Source: Strix aluco
Taxonomy: Eukaryota > Chordata > Aves > Strigiformes > Strigidae
Assembly (NCBI RefSeq): GCF_031877795.1
Contig: NC_133939.1
Span: 4,879,698-4,943,697 of the forward strand
Direction: 5' to 3'
Length of the DNA: 64,000 nucleotides
In this document: positions 10,748 to 25,283 of the stretch, in pieces
Position numbering within the stretch: position 1 is the stretch's first letter
Layout: each line of letters begins with the position of its first letter
Program-made: the position numbers and the translations under genes
Notes under the pieces: model-generated
What the model saw: only the letters and a program-made list of their open reading frames with translations
What the model was told of the DNA's origin: nothing
The model's database searches: none

Positions 10748-11369
10748 AAACGTTTGGGAAGAGGGATGGAGCTTTGGAGCTTTCTCCTTCCTGGATGCCT
10801 GGTACAGAGCTGCCAGACCTCCAGACTTTTATATGCCGGATGTTCCCAAGGAGCTAGTTTCCCCTGGCTCCAAGTTTTTTACAACTGTGTGTTTCCAGTG
10901 AAATCACCTTATTGCCCAATTTCCCCGAGCGGTTGATGACAGAGCTGCGGGCAGCACCTGCCCGGGTAATCCCCAGGCTCCCTCGTGGGGCTGCTGTCGC
11001 TCTGGCCAGCTGGAGGGCAGCGGTGCGACGCTTCAGGCGGGCTCTTGGCTTATTCAGCATCCGCAATTGTACCCAAACACCTTTCCAGGGTTTCTTTGAT
11101 GTCAGGAGGTGGTTTGCAGGTAGCCAGGGCAAATATTCCCATTTTCCCCCGCTGTCGGGGTGTTGCTTCCCACGTGCTCCCACGGCCGAGTTTCTGGATG
11201 AGAGAAGCAGGTGCTGCGGAAAGTCCAGAAATTTTGGGGTGACGCCTGGCTGACCGCAGGGATGGGAGAGGCGGGGGCCCCTGCACCAGCACCGTGGCTG
11301 GCCCCCCTCTCCCCAGCAACCCCCGGGCAGTCACTGGGGGGTGGGGTGTCCTTCACCAGCGACGGCAGC

Positions 11370-11377
11370 TGACGTCA
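11370..11377. promoter_or_regulatory. CRE palindrome (TGACGTCA)
   Basis: A full cyclic-AMP response element lies about 255 bp upstream of the AIRE ATG, in a promoter-proximal position where ATF/CREB sites act. Confidence 0.45.
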
Positions 11378-11576
11378 CGCCGGCTGTTGATGCCCGGGGT
11401 TGGGGAGCAGCCTGACCCCAAACCCCAGGGCTGGGGGGTGCGGTGGTGCCGCAGGGGCAAGCCCAGCCACGCCGCAGGGACAGCGGGAGGGATGATCTCG
11501 GGTTACACGGCCTCGTACAGAAATGAGTGGGACGGCGGGATCCTGACGAGGTTCCCACTGTCGGCGGCCGGGGCTT

Positions 11577-11583
11577 ATTAAAG
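11577..11583 (+). promoter_or_regulatory. TATA-like box of AIRE
   Basis: TATTAAA lies 47 bp before the AIRE ATG in GC-rich surroundings. At usual spacing it would place the start site around 11608 and leave a leader of only about 20 nt. Confidence 0.45.
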
Positions 11584-11629
11584 GGGCTGCTCGGGGCGGG
11601 CTGCTCGGCCCCGGCGGCGTCCCCGCGGC

Positions 11630-14652
<3,023 letters not shown>

Positions 14653-14890
14653 TGCACCCCGGCCGGGGCGGCACTGCGCAGCACAGGCCATGTACCAACA
14701 GCCACCGGCGGGGGTGTGCCAGGGGAGCTGCACAGGCACCGGGGCACGCGGACACGTCTGCATGGCATCACACACAGACACCCCCCAGGAAATAGGAGAG
14801 ACACCTGGAAAGCACAGGGTACGGAACTGGCTCATGAAAAAGTGGGTGCACAGAATACATCAATAAAATACCAGAAAAAAAAAAAAGGGA
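14653..14890 (+). other. AIRE: AIRE 3' UTR
   Basis: It runs from the TAA at 14650-14652 to the polyadenylation region. AATAAA at 14862-14867 is followed by an A-run (14875-14886). A second AATAAA lies at 14918-14923. Confidence 0.7.
14862..14867 (+). promoter_or_regulatory. AIRE polyadenylation signal
   Basis: First canonical AATAAA after the AIRE stop codon, 210 bp downstream. It is only about 180 bp from the terminator of the first 5S gene, which points the other way. Confidence 0.65.
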
Positions 14891-15045
14891 AATGCATTTA
14901 ATAATTAACTTAAAGAAAATAAAGCATTGAGGAAAAAAACCCGATACAACCTGCCAAAATTACACACAACATCTGCAAACCTGAAATGCTGTCCCCACAG
15001 TAAAAACCCAAGGAAAAGAGAGGGGCAAGCGCTGCAAGCCCCGGC
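14891..15045. other. Junction between AIRE and the 5S array
   Basis: Unique A-rich sequence with no sign of a mobile element or target-site duplication. The array begins abruptly: only the CCCCGGCAAAAG that follows every 5S terminator is shared with the spacers (15038-15049). Confidence 0.6.
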
Positions 15046-15049
15046 AAAA
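15046..15049 (-). terminator. Pol III terminator of 5S gene 1
   Basis: TTTT directly follows the last base of the gene on the minus strand. The same four-T stop follows each of the 65 genes, the minimum length for vertebrate Pol III termination. Confidence 0.85.
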
Positions 15050-15167
15050 GCCTACAGCACCCGGTATTCCCAGGCGGTCTCCCATCCAAGTACTAACCGG
15101 GCCCGACCCTGCTTAGCTTCCGAGATCAGACGAGATCGGGCGTTCTCAGGGTGGTATGGCCGTAGGC
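15050..15167 (-). rRNA. 5S ribosomal RNA, gene 1 (array edge)
   Basis: A 118-nt 5S gene, read on the minus strand from 15167 (GCCTACGGCCATACCACCC) to 15050 (GGGTGCTGTAGGC), then TTTT. The ends pair to form helix I. The internal Pol III control region is intact: box A AGCTAAGCAGGGTCGGGC (about nt 50-67) and box C TGGATGGGAGACCGCC. It is very close to human 5S; differences include CTGAGAACGCCC for CTGAACGCGCCC and CCCGG for CCTGG near nt 70. It is the last gene on the AIRE side, with unique DNA on its 3' side and a long spacer on its promoter side. The other entries state only what differs. Confidence 0.97.
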
Positions 15168-15992
15168 ACCCCCCAGCCCCACCAGAGCCCTCTCGAGTGA
15201 CCGCCCACACGCTCCCACACACCCCTACAGCCCCACTCACCCACCCCACACGGACAAAAGCACGCACACGCACACCACAAACGCAAACACCCCCACACAC
15301 AACTCCCACCACCCAACAACAGCCCTCTCCTGCACCCTACAACGCCCTCACACCCCACCAGACACACACACACCCCCACGGGGCAGGGGGGAAACACCCC
15401 ACGCACACACCACCCACCACAACACCCCCACGCCAACACCTGCACACTCCCACACGCACACCTGAACCCTGCCTAAGCCAAAGACCCGTCCACCTCACCG
15501 CCACCACCTCCCAGCCCACCACACAGCTCCAACCACCCACCATCGGGGCGGGGCGACGGGCCACCCCGACACGCACACACCCCCCAACAACACCTGCACT
15601 CACCCCCCCACACCTGGACCACTGCCCCACCAAAACGCCCTCTCCCGCAACCACCACCACATTCGCACCCTGCGCTACAGCCCCACCGCCTGACGGGGCG
15701 GGGGACCACCAAACTGCCACGAAAACAGCCCCACCCCCCCCAGCCACACCCACACGTACCCCCCCCACAGCTGCGCTGCCAAAAGGCCTCTTGCACAAGC
15801 CCCCCCGCGCTCCCCCCCACACTACCCCCTCACCGACCCACGCACGGCGGCGCCGGGACACCCCGATTGCGCAGCCCGTGCCCCGCAAACACCTGCGCAC
15901 CACCGCCAACACGGCCCCCGCAACTGCCCCTCCGCAAGAGCCCACCCAGCACCCCCGACAAACAAAATGGCGCCCCCCGGGCCCCGGCAAAA
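15168..15992. repeat. Long 5S spacer (type example, 825 bp)
   Basis: The non-transcribed spacer between 5S genes 1 and 2. From the promoter side it has a start block (shared with the short spacer to CTCTCGAG), a private CA-rich stretch including a G-rich island (15379-15392 and 15546-15560), the shared GGCCTCTTGCACAAGCC block, and an end block finishing AAATGGCGCCCCCC before the terminator. Confidence 0.9.
15176..15189 (-). promoter_or_regulatory. Upstream element of a long-spacer 5S promoter
   Basis: GGCTCTGGTGGGGC on the minus strand at -9 to -22. It resembles the D box upstream of human 5S genes (recalled as GGCTCTTGGGGC). It is present wherever a long spacer lies on the promoter side. 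Confidence 0.5.
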
Positions 15993-16110
15993 GCCTACAG
16001 CACCCGGTATTCCCAGGCGGTCTCCCATCCAAGTACTAACCGGGCCCGACCCTGCTTAGCTTCCGAGATCAGACGAGATCGGGCGTTCTCAGGGTGGTAT
16101 GGCCGTAGGC
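15993..16110 (-). rRNA. 5S ribosomal RNA, gene 2
   Basis: 3' side long spacer, promoter side short spacer. Consensus sequence. Confidence 0.97.
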
Positions 16111-16549
16111 ACCCCCCAGCCCCACAACAGCCCTCTCGAGGCACCCCGACACAAACAGCCCAACCACCACCACACCCACACCTACCCCACACACACCTGC
16201 CCTGCCACAAGGCCTCTTGCACAAGCCCCCCCGCGCTCCCCCCCACACTACCCCCTCACCGACCCACGCACGGCGGCGCCCCGACACCCCGACGCAAAAA
16301 CACCCACCACCACCACCCCCAGACACACACCCACACACACCCGCACCGCCAAAAGGCCTCTTGCAGAAGACCCCCAACGCTCCCAGTCACGCTCTGGCGC
16401 CGGGACACCCCAACACGCAGACCCTGCCCCACAAAAGACTGCGCACCACCGCCAACACGGCCCCCGCAACTGCCCCTCCGCAAGAGCCCAACCAACACCC
16501 CCGACAAACAAAAGGTGCCGCCCCGGGACCCCCCCAGGCCCCGGCAAAA
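16111..16549. repeat. Short 5S spacer (type example, 439 bp)
   Basis: The spacer between 5S genes 2 and 3. It lacks the private central part of the long spacer and instead holds a CACCACCACCACC segment and a second GGCCTCTTGCAGAAGACC copy. It ends AAAAGGTGCCGCCCCGGGACC before the shared CCCCGGC and terminator. Confidence 0.9.
16119..16132 (-). promoter_or_regulatory. Upstream element of a short-spacer 5S promoter
   Basis: GGCTGTTGTGGGGC at -9 to -22 on the minus strand: the same place as the element at 15176 but with CTCTGG changed to CTGTTG. It is found wherever a short spacer lies on the promoter side. Confidence 0.45.
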
Positions 16550-16667
16550 GCCTACAGCACCCGGTATTCCCAGGCGGTCTCCCATCCAAGTACTAACCGG
16601 GCCCGACCCTGCTTAGCTTCCGAGATCAGACGAGATCAGGCGTTCTCAGGGTGGTATGGCCGTAGGC
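16550..16667 (-). rRNA. 5S ribosomal RNA, gene 3 (C30U variant)
   Basis: 3' short, promoter long. One change at 16638 makes RNA position 30 U instead of C. Confidence 0.96.
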
Positions 16668-17492
16668 ACCCCCCAGCCCCACCAGAGCCCTCTCGAGTGA
16701 CCGCCCACACGCTCCCACACACCCCCACAGCCCCACTCACCCACCCCACACGGACAAAAGCACGCACACGCACACCACAAACGCAAACACCCCCACACAC
16801 AACTCCCACCACCCAACAACAGCCCTCTCCTGCACCCTACAACGCCCTCACACCCCACCAGACACACACACACCCCCACGGGGCAGGGGGGAAACACCCC
16901 ACGCACACACCACCCACCACAACACCCCCACGCCAACACCTGCACACTCCCACACGCACACCTGAACCCTGCCTAAGCCAAAGACCCGTCCACCTCACCG
17001 CCACCACCTCCCAGCCCACCACACAGCTCCAACCACCCACCATCGGGGCGGGGCGACGGGCCACCCCGACACGCACACACCCCCCAACAACACCTGCACT
17101 CACCCCCCCACACCTGGACCACTGCCCCACCAAAACGCCCTCTCCCGCAACCACCACCACATTCGCACCCTGCGCTACAGCCCCACCGCCTGACGGGGCG
17201 GGGGACCACCAAACTGCCACGAAAACAGCCCCACCCCCCCCAGCCACACCCACACGTACCCCCCCCACAGCTGCGCTGCCAAAAGGCCTCTTGCACAAGC
17301 CCCCCCGCGCTCCCCCCCACACTACCCCCTCACCGACCCACGCACGGCGGCGCCCCGACACCCCGATTGCGCAGCCCGTGCCCCGCAAACACCTGCGCAC
17401 CACCGCCAACACGGCCCCCGCAACTGCCCCTCCGCAAGAGCCCACCCAGCACCCCCGACAAACAAAATGGCGCCCCCCGGGCCCCGGCAAAA

Positions 17493-17610
17493 GCCTACAG
17501 CACCCGGTATTCCCAGGCGGTCTCCCATCCAAGTACTAACCGGGCCCGACCCTGCTTAGCTTCCGAGATCAGACGAGATCGGGCGTTCTCAGGGTGGTAT
17601 GGCCGTAGGC
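17493..17610 (-). rRNA. 5S ribosomal RNA, gene 4
   Basis: 3' long, promoter short. Consensus sequence. Confidence 0.97.
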
Positions 17611-18049
17611 ACCCCCCAGCCCCACAACAGCCCTCTCGAGGCACCCCGACACAAACAGCCCAACCACCACCACACCCACACCTACCCCACACACACCTGC
17701 CCTGCCACAAGGCCTCTTGCACAAGCCCCCCCGCGCTCCCCCCCACACTACCCCCTCACCGACCCACGCACGGCGGCGCCCCGACACCCCGACGCAAAAA
17801 CACCCACCACCACCACCCCCAGACACACACCCACACACACCCGCACCGCCAAAAGGCCTCTTGCAGAAGACCCCCAACGCTCCCAGTCACGCTCTGGCGC
17901 CGGGACACCCCAACACGCAGACCCTGCCCCACAAAAGACTGCGCACCACCGCCAACACGGCCCCCGCAACTGCCCCTCCGCAAGAGCCCAACCAACACCC
18001 CCGACAAACAAAAGGTGCCGCCCCGGGACCCCCCCAGGCCCCGGCAAAA

Positions 18050-18167
18050 GCCTACAGCACCCGGTATTCCCAGGCGGTCTCCCATCCAAGTACTAACCGG
18101 GCCCGACCCTGCTTAGCTTCCGAGATCAGACGAGATCGGGCGTTCTCAGGGTGGTATGGCCGTAGGC
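18050..18167 (-). rRNA. 5S ribosomal RNA, gene 5
   Basis: 3' short, promoter long; its promoter-side spacer carries the C-to-T marker at 18210. Confidence 0.97.
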
Positions 18168-18992
18168 ACCCCCCAGCCCCACCAGAGCCCTCTCGAGTGA
18201 CCGCCCACATGCTCCCACACACCCCTACAGCCCCACTCACCCACCCCACACGGACAAAAGCACGCACACGCACACCACAAACGCAAACACCCCCACACAC
18301 AACTCCCACCACCCAACAACAGCCCTCTCCTGCACCCTACAACGCCCTCACACCCCACCAGACACACACACACCCCCACGGGGCAGGGGGGAAACACCCC
18401 ACGCACACACCACCCACCACAACACCCCCACGCCAACACCTGCACACTCCCACACGCACACCTGAACCCTGCCTAAGCCAAAGACCCGTCCACCTCACCG
18501 CCACCACCTCCCAGCCCACCACACAGCTCCAACCACCCACCATCGGGGCGGGGCGACGGGCCACCCCGACACGCACACACCCCCCAACAACACCTGCACT
18601 CACCCCCCCACACCTGGACCACTGCCCCACCAAAACGCCCTCTCCCGCAACCACCACCACATTCGCACCCTGCGCTACAGCCCCACCGCCTGACGGGGCG
18701 GGGGACCACCAAACTGCCACGAAAACAGCCCCACCCCCCCCAGCCACATCCACACGTACCCCCCCCACAGCTGCGCTGCCAAAAGGCCTCTTGCACAAGC
18801 CCCCCCGCGCTCCCCCCCACACTACCCCCTCACCGACCCACGCACGGCGGCGCCCCGACACCCCGATTGCGCAGCCCGTGCCCCGCAAACACCTGCGCAC
18901 CACCGCCAACACGGCCCCCGCAACTGCCCCTCCGCAAGAGCCCACCCAGCACCCCCGACAAACAAAATGGCGCCCCCCGGGCCCCGGCAAAA

Positions 18993-19110
18993 GCCTACAG
19001 CACCCGGTATTCCCAGGCGGTCTCCCATCCAAGTACTAACCGGGCCCGACCCTGCTTAGCTTCCGAGATCAGACGAGATCGGGCGTTCTCAGGGTGGTAT
19101 GGCCGTAGGC
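18993..19110 (-). rRNA. 5S ribosomal RNA, gene 6
   Basis: 3' long, promoter short; spacer markers at 19119 (A) and 19301 (G). Confidence 0.97.
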
Positions 19111-19549
19111 ACCCCCCAACCCCACAACAGCCCTCTCGAGGCACCCCGACACAAACAGCCCAACCACCACCACACCCACACCTACCCCACACACACCTGC
19201 CCTGCCACAAGGCCTCTTGCACAAGCCCCCCCGCGCTCCCCCCCACACTACCCCCTCACCGACCCACGCACGGCGGCGCCCCGACACCCCGACGCAAAAA
19301 GACCCACCACCACCACCCCCAGACACACACCCACACACACCCGCACCGCCAAAAGGCCTCTTGCAGAAGACCCCCAACGCTCCCAGTCACGCTCTGGCGC
19401 CGGGACACCCCAACACGCAGACCCTGCCCCACAAAAGACTGCGCACCACCGCCAACACGGCCCCCGCAACTGCCCCTCCGCAAGAGCCCAACCAACACCC
19501 CCGACAAACAAAAGGTGCCGCCCCGGGACCCCCCCAGGCCCCGGCAAAA

Positions 19550-19667
19550 GCCTACAGCACCCGGTATTCCCAGGCGGTCTCCCATCCAAGTACTAACCGG
19601 GCCCGACCCTGCTTAGCTTCCGAGATCAGACGAGATCGGGCGTTCTCAGGGTGGTATGGCCGTAGGC
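19550..19667 (-). rRNA. 5S ribosomal RNA, gene 7
   Basis: Short spacers on both sides. The promoter-side one is 444 bp, with a small insertion near 19693 and an extra C near 19811. Confidence 0.97.
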
Positions 19668-20111
19668 ACCCCCCAGCCCCACAACAGCCCTCTTCCGAGA
19701 GGCACCCCGACACAAACAGCCCAACCACCACCACACCCACACCTACCCCACACACACCTGCCCTGCCACAAGGCCTCTTGCACAAGCCCCCCCGCGCTCC
19801 CCCCCACACTACCCCCCTCACCGACCCACGCACGGCGGCGCCCCGACACCCCGACGCAAAAACACCCACCACCACCACCCCCAGACACACACCCACACAC
19901 ACCCGCACCGCCAAAAGGCCTCTTGCAGAAGACCCCCAACGCTCCCAGTCACGCTCTGGCGCCGGGACACCCCAACACGCAGACCCTGCCCCACAAAAGA
20001 CTGCGCACCACCGCCAACACGGCCCCCGCAACTGCCCCTCCGCAAGAGCCCAACCAACACCCCCGACAAACAAAAGGTGCCGCCCCGGGACCCCCCCAGG
20101 CCCCGGCAAAA

Positions 20112-20229
20112 GCCTACAGCACCCGGTATTCCCAGGCGGTCTCCCATCCAAGTACTAACCGGGCCCGACCCTGCTTAGCTTCCGAGATCAGACGAGATCG
20201 GGCGTTCTCAGGGTGGTATGGCCGTAGGC
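20112..20229 (-). rRNA. 5S ribosomal RNA, gene 8
   Basis: 3' short (444 bp), promoter long (822 bp). The C run just upstream of the gene is one base shorter than usual. Confidence 0.97.
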
Positions 20230-21051
20230 ACCCCCAGCCCCACCAGAGCCCTCTCGAGTGACCGCCCACACGCTCCCACACACCCCTACAGCCCCACTCA
20301 CCCACCCCACACCGACAAAAGCACGCACACGCACACCACAAACGCAAACACCCCCACACACAACTCCCACCACCCAACAACAGCCCTCTCCTGCACCTAC
20401 AACGCCCTCACACCCCACCAGACACACACACACCCCCACGGGGCAGGGGGGAAACACCCCACGCACACACCACCCACCACAACACCCCCACGCCAACACC
20501 TGCACACTCCCACACGCACACCTGAACCCTGCCTAAGCCAAAGACCCGTCCACCTCACCGCCACCACCTCCCAGCCCACCACACAGCTCCAACCACCCAC
20601 CATCGGGGCGGGGCGACGGGCCACCCCGACACGCACACACCCCCCAACAACACCTGCACTCACCCCCCCACACCTGGACCACTGCCCCACCAAAACGCCC
20701 TCTCCCGCAACCACCACCACATTCGCACCCTGCGCTACAGCCCCACCGCCTGACGGGGCGGGGGACCACCAAACTGCCACGAAAACAGCCCCACCCCCCC
20801 AGCCACACCCACACGTACCCCCCCCACAGCTGCGCTGCCAAAAGGCCTCTTGCACAAGCCCCCCCGCGCTCCCCCCCACACTACCCCCTCACCGACCCAC
20901 GCACGGCGGCGCCGGGACACCCCGATTGCGCAGCCCGTGCCCCGCAAACACCTGCGCACCACCGCCAACACGGCCCCCGCAACTGCCCCTCCGCAAGAGC
21001 CCACCCAGCACCCCCGACAAACAAAATGGCGCCCCCCGGGCCCCGGCAAAA

Positions 21052-21169
21052 GCCTACAGCACCCGGTATTCCCAGGCGGTCTCCCATCCAAGTACTAACC
21101 GGGCCCGACCCTGCTTAGCTTCCGAGATCAGACGAGATCGGGCGTTCTCAGGGTGGTATGGCCGTAGGC
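21052..21169 (-). rRNA. 5S ribosomal RNA, gene 9
   Basis: 3' long, promoter short. First gene of the second seven-gene block. Confidence 0.97.
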
Positions 21170-21608
21170 ACCCCCCAGCCCCACAACAGCCCTCTCGAGG
21201 CACCCCGACACAAACAGCCCAACCACCACCACACCCACACCTACCCCACACACACCTGCCCTGCCACAAGGCCTCTTGCACAAGCCCCCCCGCGCTCCCC
21301 CCCACACTACCCCCTCACCGACCCACGCACGGCGGCGCCCCGACACCCCGACGCAAAAACACCCACCACCACCACCCCCAGACACACACCCACACACACC
21401 CGCACCGCCAAAAGGCCTCTTGCAGAAGACCCCCAACGCTCCCAGTCACGCTCTGGCGCCGGGACACCCCAACACGCAGACCCTGCCCCACAAAAGACTG
21501 CGCACCACCGCCAACACGGCCCCCGCAACTGCCCCTCCGCAAGAGCCCAACCAACACCCCCGACAAACAAAAGGTGCCGCCCCGGGACCCCCCCAGGCCC
21601 CGGCAAAA

Positions 21609-21726
21609 GCCTACAGCACCCGGTATTCCCAGGCGGTCTCCCATCCAAGTACTAACCGGGCCCGACCCTGCTTAGCTTCCGAGATCAGACGAGATCGGGC
21701 GTTCTCAGGGTGGTATGGCCGTAGGC
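21609..21726 (-). rRNA. 5S ribosomal RNA, gene 10
   Basis: 3' short, promoter long. Consensus sequence. Confidence 0.97.
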
Positions 21727-22551
21727 ACCCCCCAGCCCCACCAGAGCCCTCTCGAGTGACCGCCCACACGCTCCCACACACCCCTACAGCCCCACTCACC
21801 CACCCCACACGGACAAAAGCACGCACACGCACACCACAAACGCAAACACCCCCACACACAACTCCCACCACCCAACAACAGCCCTCTCCTGCACCCTACA
21901 ACGCCCTCACACCCCACCAGACACACACACACCCCCACGGGGCAGGGGGGAAACACCCCACGCACACACCACCCACCACAACACCCCCACGCCAACACCT
22001 GCACACTCCCACACGCACACCTGAACCCTGCCTAAGCCAAAGACCCGTCCACCTCACCGCCACCACCTCCCAGCCCACCACACAGCTCCAACCACCCACC
22101 ATCGGGGCGGGGCGACGGGCCACCCCGACACGCACACACCCCCCAACAACACCTGCACTCACCCCCCCACACCTGGACCACTGCCCCACCAAAACGCCCT
22201 CTCCCGCAACCACCACCACATTCGCACCCTGCGCTACAGCCCCACCGCCTGACGGGGCGGGGGACCACCAAACTGCCACGAAAACAGCCCCACCCCCCCC
22301 AGCCACACCCACACGTACCCCCCCCACAGCTGCGCTGCCAAAAGGCCTCTTGCACAAGCCCCCCCGCGCTCCCCCCCACACTACCCCCTCACCGACCCAC
22401 GCACGGCGGCGCCCCGACACCCCGATTGCGCAGCCCGTGCCCCGCAAACACCTGCGCACCACCGCCAACACGGCCCCCGCAACTGCCCCTCCGCAAGAGC
22501 CCACCCAGCACCCCCGACAAACAAAATGGCGCCCCCCGGGCCCCGGCAAAA

Positions 22552-22669
22552 GCCTACAGCACCCGGTATTCCCAGGCGGTCTCCCATCCAAGTACTAACC
22601 GGGCCCGACCCTGCTTAGCTTCCGAGATCAGACGAGATCGGGCGTTCTCAGGGTGGTATGGCCGTAGGC
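22552..22669 (-). rRNA. 5S ribosomal RNA, gene 11
   Basis: 3' long, promoter short. Consensus sequence. Confidence 0.97.
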
Positions 22670-23108
22670 ACCCCCCAGCCCCACAACAGCCCTCTCGAGG
22701 CACCCCGACACAAACAGCCCAACCACCACCACACCCACACCTACCCCACACACACCTGCCCTGCCACAAGGCCTCTTGCACAAGCCCCCCCGCGCTCCCC
22801 CCCACACTACCCCCTCACCGACCCACGCACGGCGGCGCCCCGACACCCCGACGCAAAAACACCCACCACCACCACCCCCAGACACACACCCACACACACC
22901 CGCACCGCCAAAAGGCCTCTTGCAGAAGACCCCCAACGCTCCCAGTCACGCTCTGGCGCCGGGACACCCCAACACGCAGACCCTGCCCCACAAAAGACTG
23001 CGCACCACCGCCAACACGGCCCCCGCAACTGCCCCTCCGCAAGAGCCCAACCAACACCCCCGACAAACAAAAGGTGCCGCCCCGGGACCCCCCCAGGCCC
23101 CGGCAAAA

Positions 23109-23226
23109 GCCTACAGCACCCGGTATTCCCAGGCGGTCTCCCATCCAAGTACTAACCGGGCCCGACCCTGCTTAGCTTCCGAGATCAGACGAGATCGGGC
23201 GTTCTCAGGGTGGTATGGCCGTAGGC
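23109..23226 (-). rRNA. 5S ribosomal RNA, gene 12
   Basis: 3' short, promoter long; spacer marker T at 23269 as beside gene 5. Confidence 0.97.
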
Positions 23227-24051
23227 ACCCCCCAGCCCCACCAGAGCCCTCTCGAGTGACCGCCCACATGCTCCCACACACCCCTACAGCCCCACTCACC
23301 CACCCCACACGGACAAAAGCACGCACACGCACACCACAAACGCAAACACCCCCACACACAACTCCCACCACCCAACAACAGCCCTCTCCTGCACCCTACA
23401 ACGCCCTCACACCCCACCAGACACACACACACCCCCACGGGGCAGGGGGGAAACACCCCACGCACACACCACCCACCACAACACCCCCACGCCAACACCT
23501 GCACACTCCCACACGCACACCTGAACCCTGCCTAAGCCAAAGACCCGTCCACCTCACCGCCACCACCTCCCAGCCCACCACACAGCTCCAACCACCCACC
23601 ATCGGGGCGGGGCGACGGGCCACCCCGACACGCACACACCCCCCAACAACACCTGCACTCACCCCCCCACACCTGGACCACTGCCCCACCAAAACGCCCT
23701 CTCCCGCAACCACCACCACATTCGCACCCTGCGCTACAGCCCCACCGCCTGACGGGGCGGGGGACCACCAAACTGCCACGAAAACAGCCCCACCCCCCCC
23801 AGCCACACCCACACGTACCCCCCCCACAGCTGCGCTGCCAAAAGGCCTCTTGCACAAGCCCCCCCGCGCTCCCCCCCACACTACCCCCTCACCGACCCAC
23901 GCACGGCGGCGCCCCGACACCCCGATTGCGCAGCCCGTGCCCCGCAAACACCTGCGCACCACCGCCAACACGGCCCCCGCAACTGCCCCTCCGCAAGAGC
24001 CCACCCAGCACCCCCGACAAACAAAATGGCGCCCCCCGGGCCCCGGCAAAA

Positions 24052-24169
24052 GCCTACAGCACCCGGTATTCCCAGGCGGTCTCCCATCCAAGTACTAACC
24101 GGGCCCGACCCTGCTTAGCTTCCGAGATCAGACGAGATCGGGCGTTCTCAGGGTGGTATGGCCGTAGGC
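24052..24169 (-). rRNA. 5S ribosomal RNA, gene 13
   Basis: 3' long, promoter short; spacer marker G at 24360 as beside gene 6. Confidence 0.97.
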
Positions 24170-24608
24170 ACCCCCCAGCCCCACAACAGCCCTCTCGAGG
24201 CACCCCGACACAAACAGCCCAACCACCACCACACCCACACCTACCCCACACACACCTGCCCTGCCACAAGGCCTCTTGCACAAGCCCCCCCGCGCTCCCC
24301 CCCACACTACCCCCTCACCGACCCACGCACGGCGGCGCCCCGACACCCCGACGCAAAAAGACCCACCACCACCACCCCCAGACACACACCCACACACACC
24401 CGCACCGCCAAAAGGCCTCTTGCAGAAGACCCCCAACGCTCCCAGTCACGCTCTGGCGCCGGGACACCCCAACACGCAGACCCTGCCCCACAAAAGACTG
24501 CGCACCACCGCCAACACGGCCCCCGCAACTGCCCCTCCGCAAGAGCCCAACCAACACCCCCGACAAACAAAAGGTGCCGCCCCGGGACCCCCCCAGGCCC
24601 CGGCAAAA

Positions 24609-24726
24609 GCCTACAGCACCCGGTATTCCCAGGCGGTCTCCCATCCAAGTACTAACCGGGCCCGACCCTGCTTAGCTTCCGAGATCAGACGAGATCGGGC
24701 GTTCTCAGGGTGGTATGGCCGTAGGC
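24609..24726 (-). rRNA. 5S ribosomal RNA, gene 14
   Basis: Short spacers on both sides; the promoter-side spacer has a private T at 25077. Confidence 0.97.
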
Positions 24727-25165
24727 ACCCCCCAGCCCCACAACAGCCCTCTCGAGGCGCCCCGACACAAACAGCCCAACCACCACCACACCCACACCTA
24801 CCCCACACACACCTGCCCTGCCACAAGGCCTCTTGCACAAGCCCCCCCGCGCTCCCCCCCACACTACCCCCTCACCGACCCACGCACGGCGGCGCCCCGA
24901 CACCCCGACGCAAAAACACCCACCACCACCACCCCCAGACACACACCCACACACACCCGCACCGCCAAAAGGCCTCTTGCAGAAGACCCCCAACGCTCCC
25001 AGTCACGCTCTGGCGCCGGGACACCCCAACACGCAGACCCTGCCCCACAAAAGACTGCGCACCACCGCCAACACGGTCCCCGCAACTGCCCCTCCGCAAG
25101 AGCCCAACCAACACCCCCGACAAACAAAAGGTGCCGCCCCGGGACCCCCCCAGGCCCCGGCAAAA

Positions 25166-25283
25166 GCCTACAGCACCCGGTATTCCCAGGCGGTCTCCCA
25201 TCCAAGTACTAACCGGGCCCGACCCTGCTTAGCTTCCGAGATCAGACGAGATCGGGCGTTCTCAGGGTGGTATGGCCGTAGGC
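25166..25283 (-). rRNA. 5S ribosomal RNA, gene 15
   Basis: 3' short, promoter long. Consensus sequence. Confidence 0.97.

Larger units (their letters stand above)
8691..11569. other. Intergenic region upstream of AIRE
   Basis: No gene, RNA or mobile element was recognised on either strand. Composition is moderately GC-rich, with several open frames of 60-200 codons that lack family resemblance, splice logic or start context. The AIRE-proximal 900 bases hold a κB-like and a CRE motif. Confidence 0.5.

Noticed and set aside
15337-16032. Repeated minus-strand Gly/Val/Cys-rich frames of 231, 115 and 113 codons
   Set aside because: They are the complement of the C/A-rich spacer and include 5S gene sequence. 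There is no start context or protein family.
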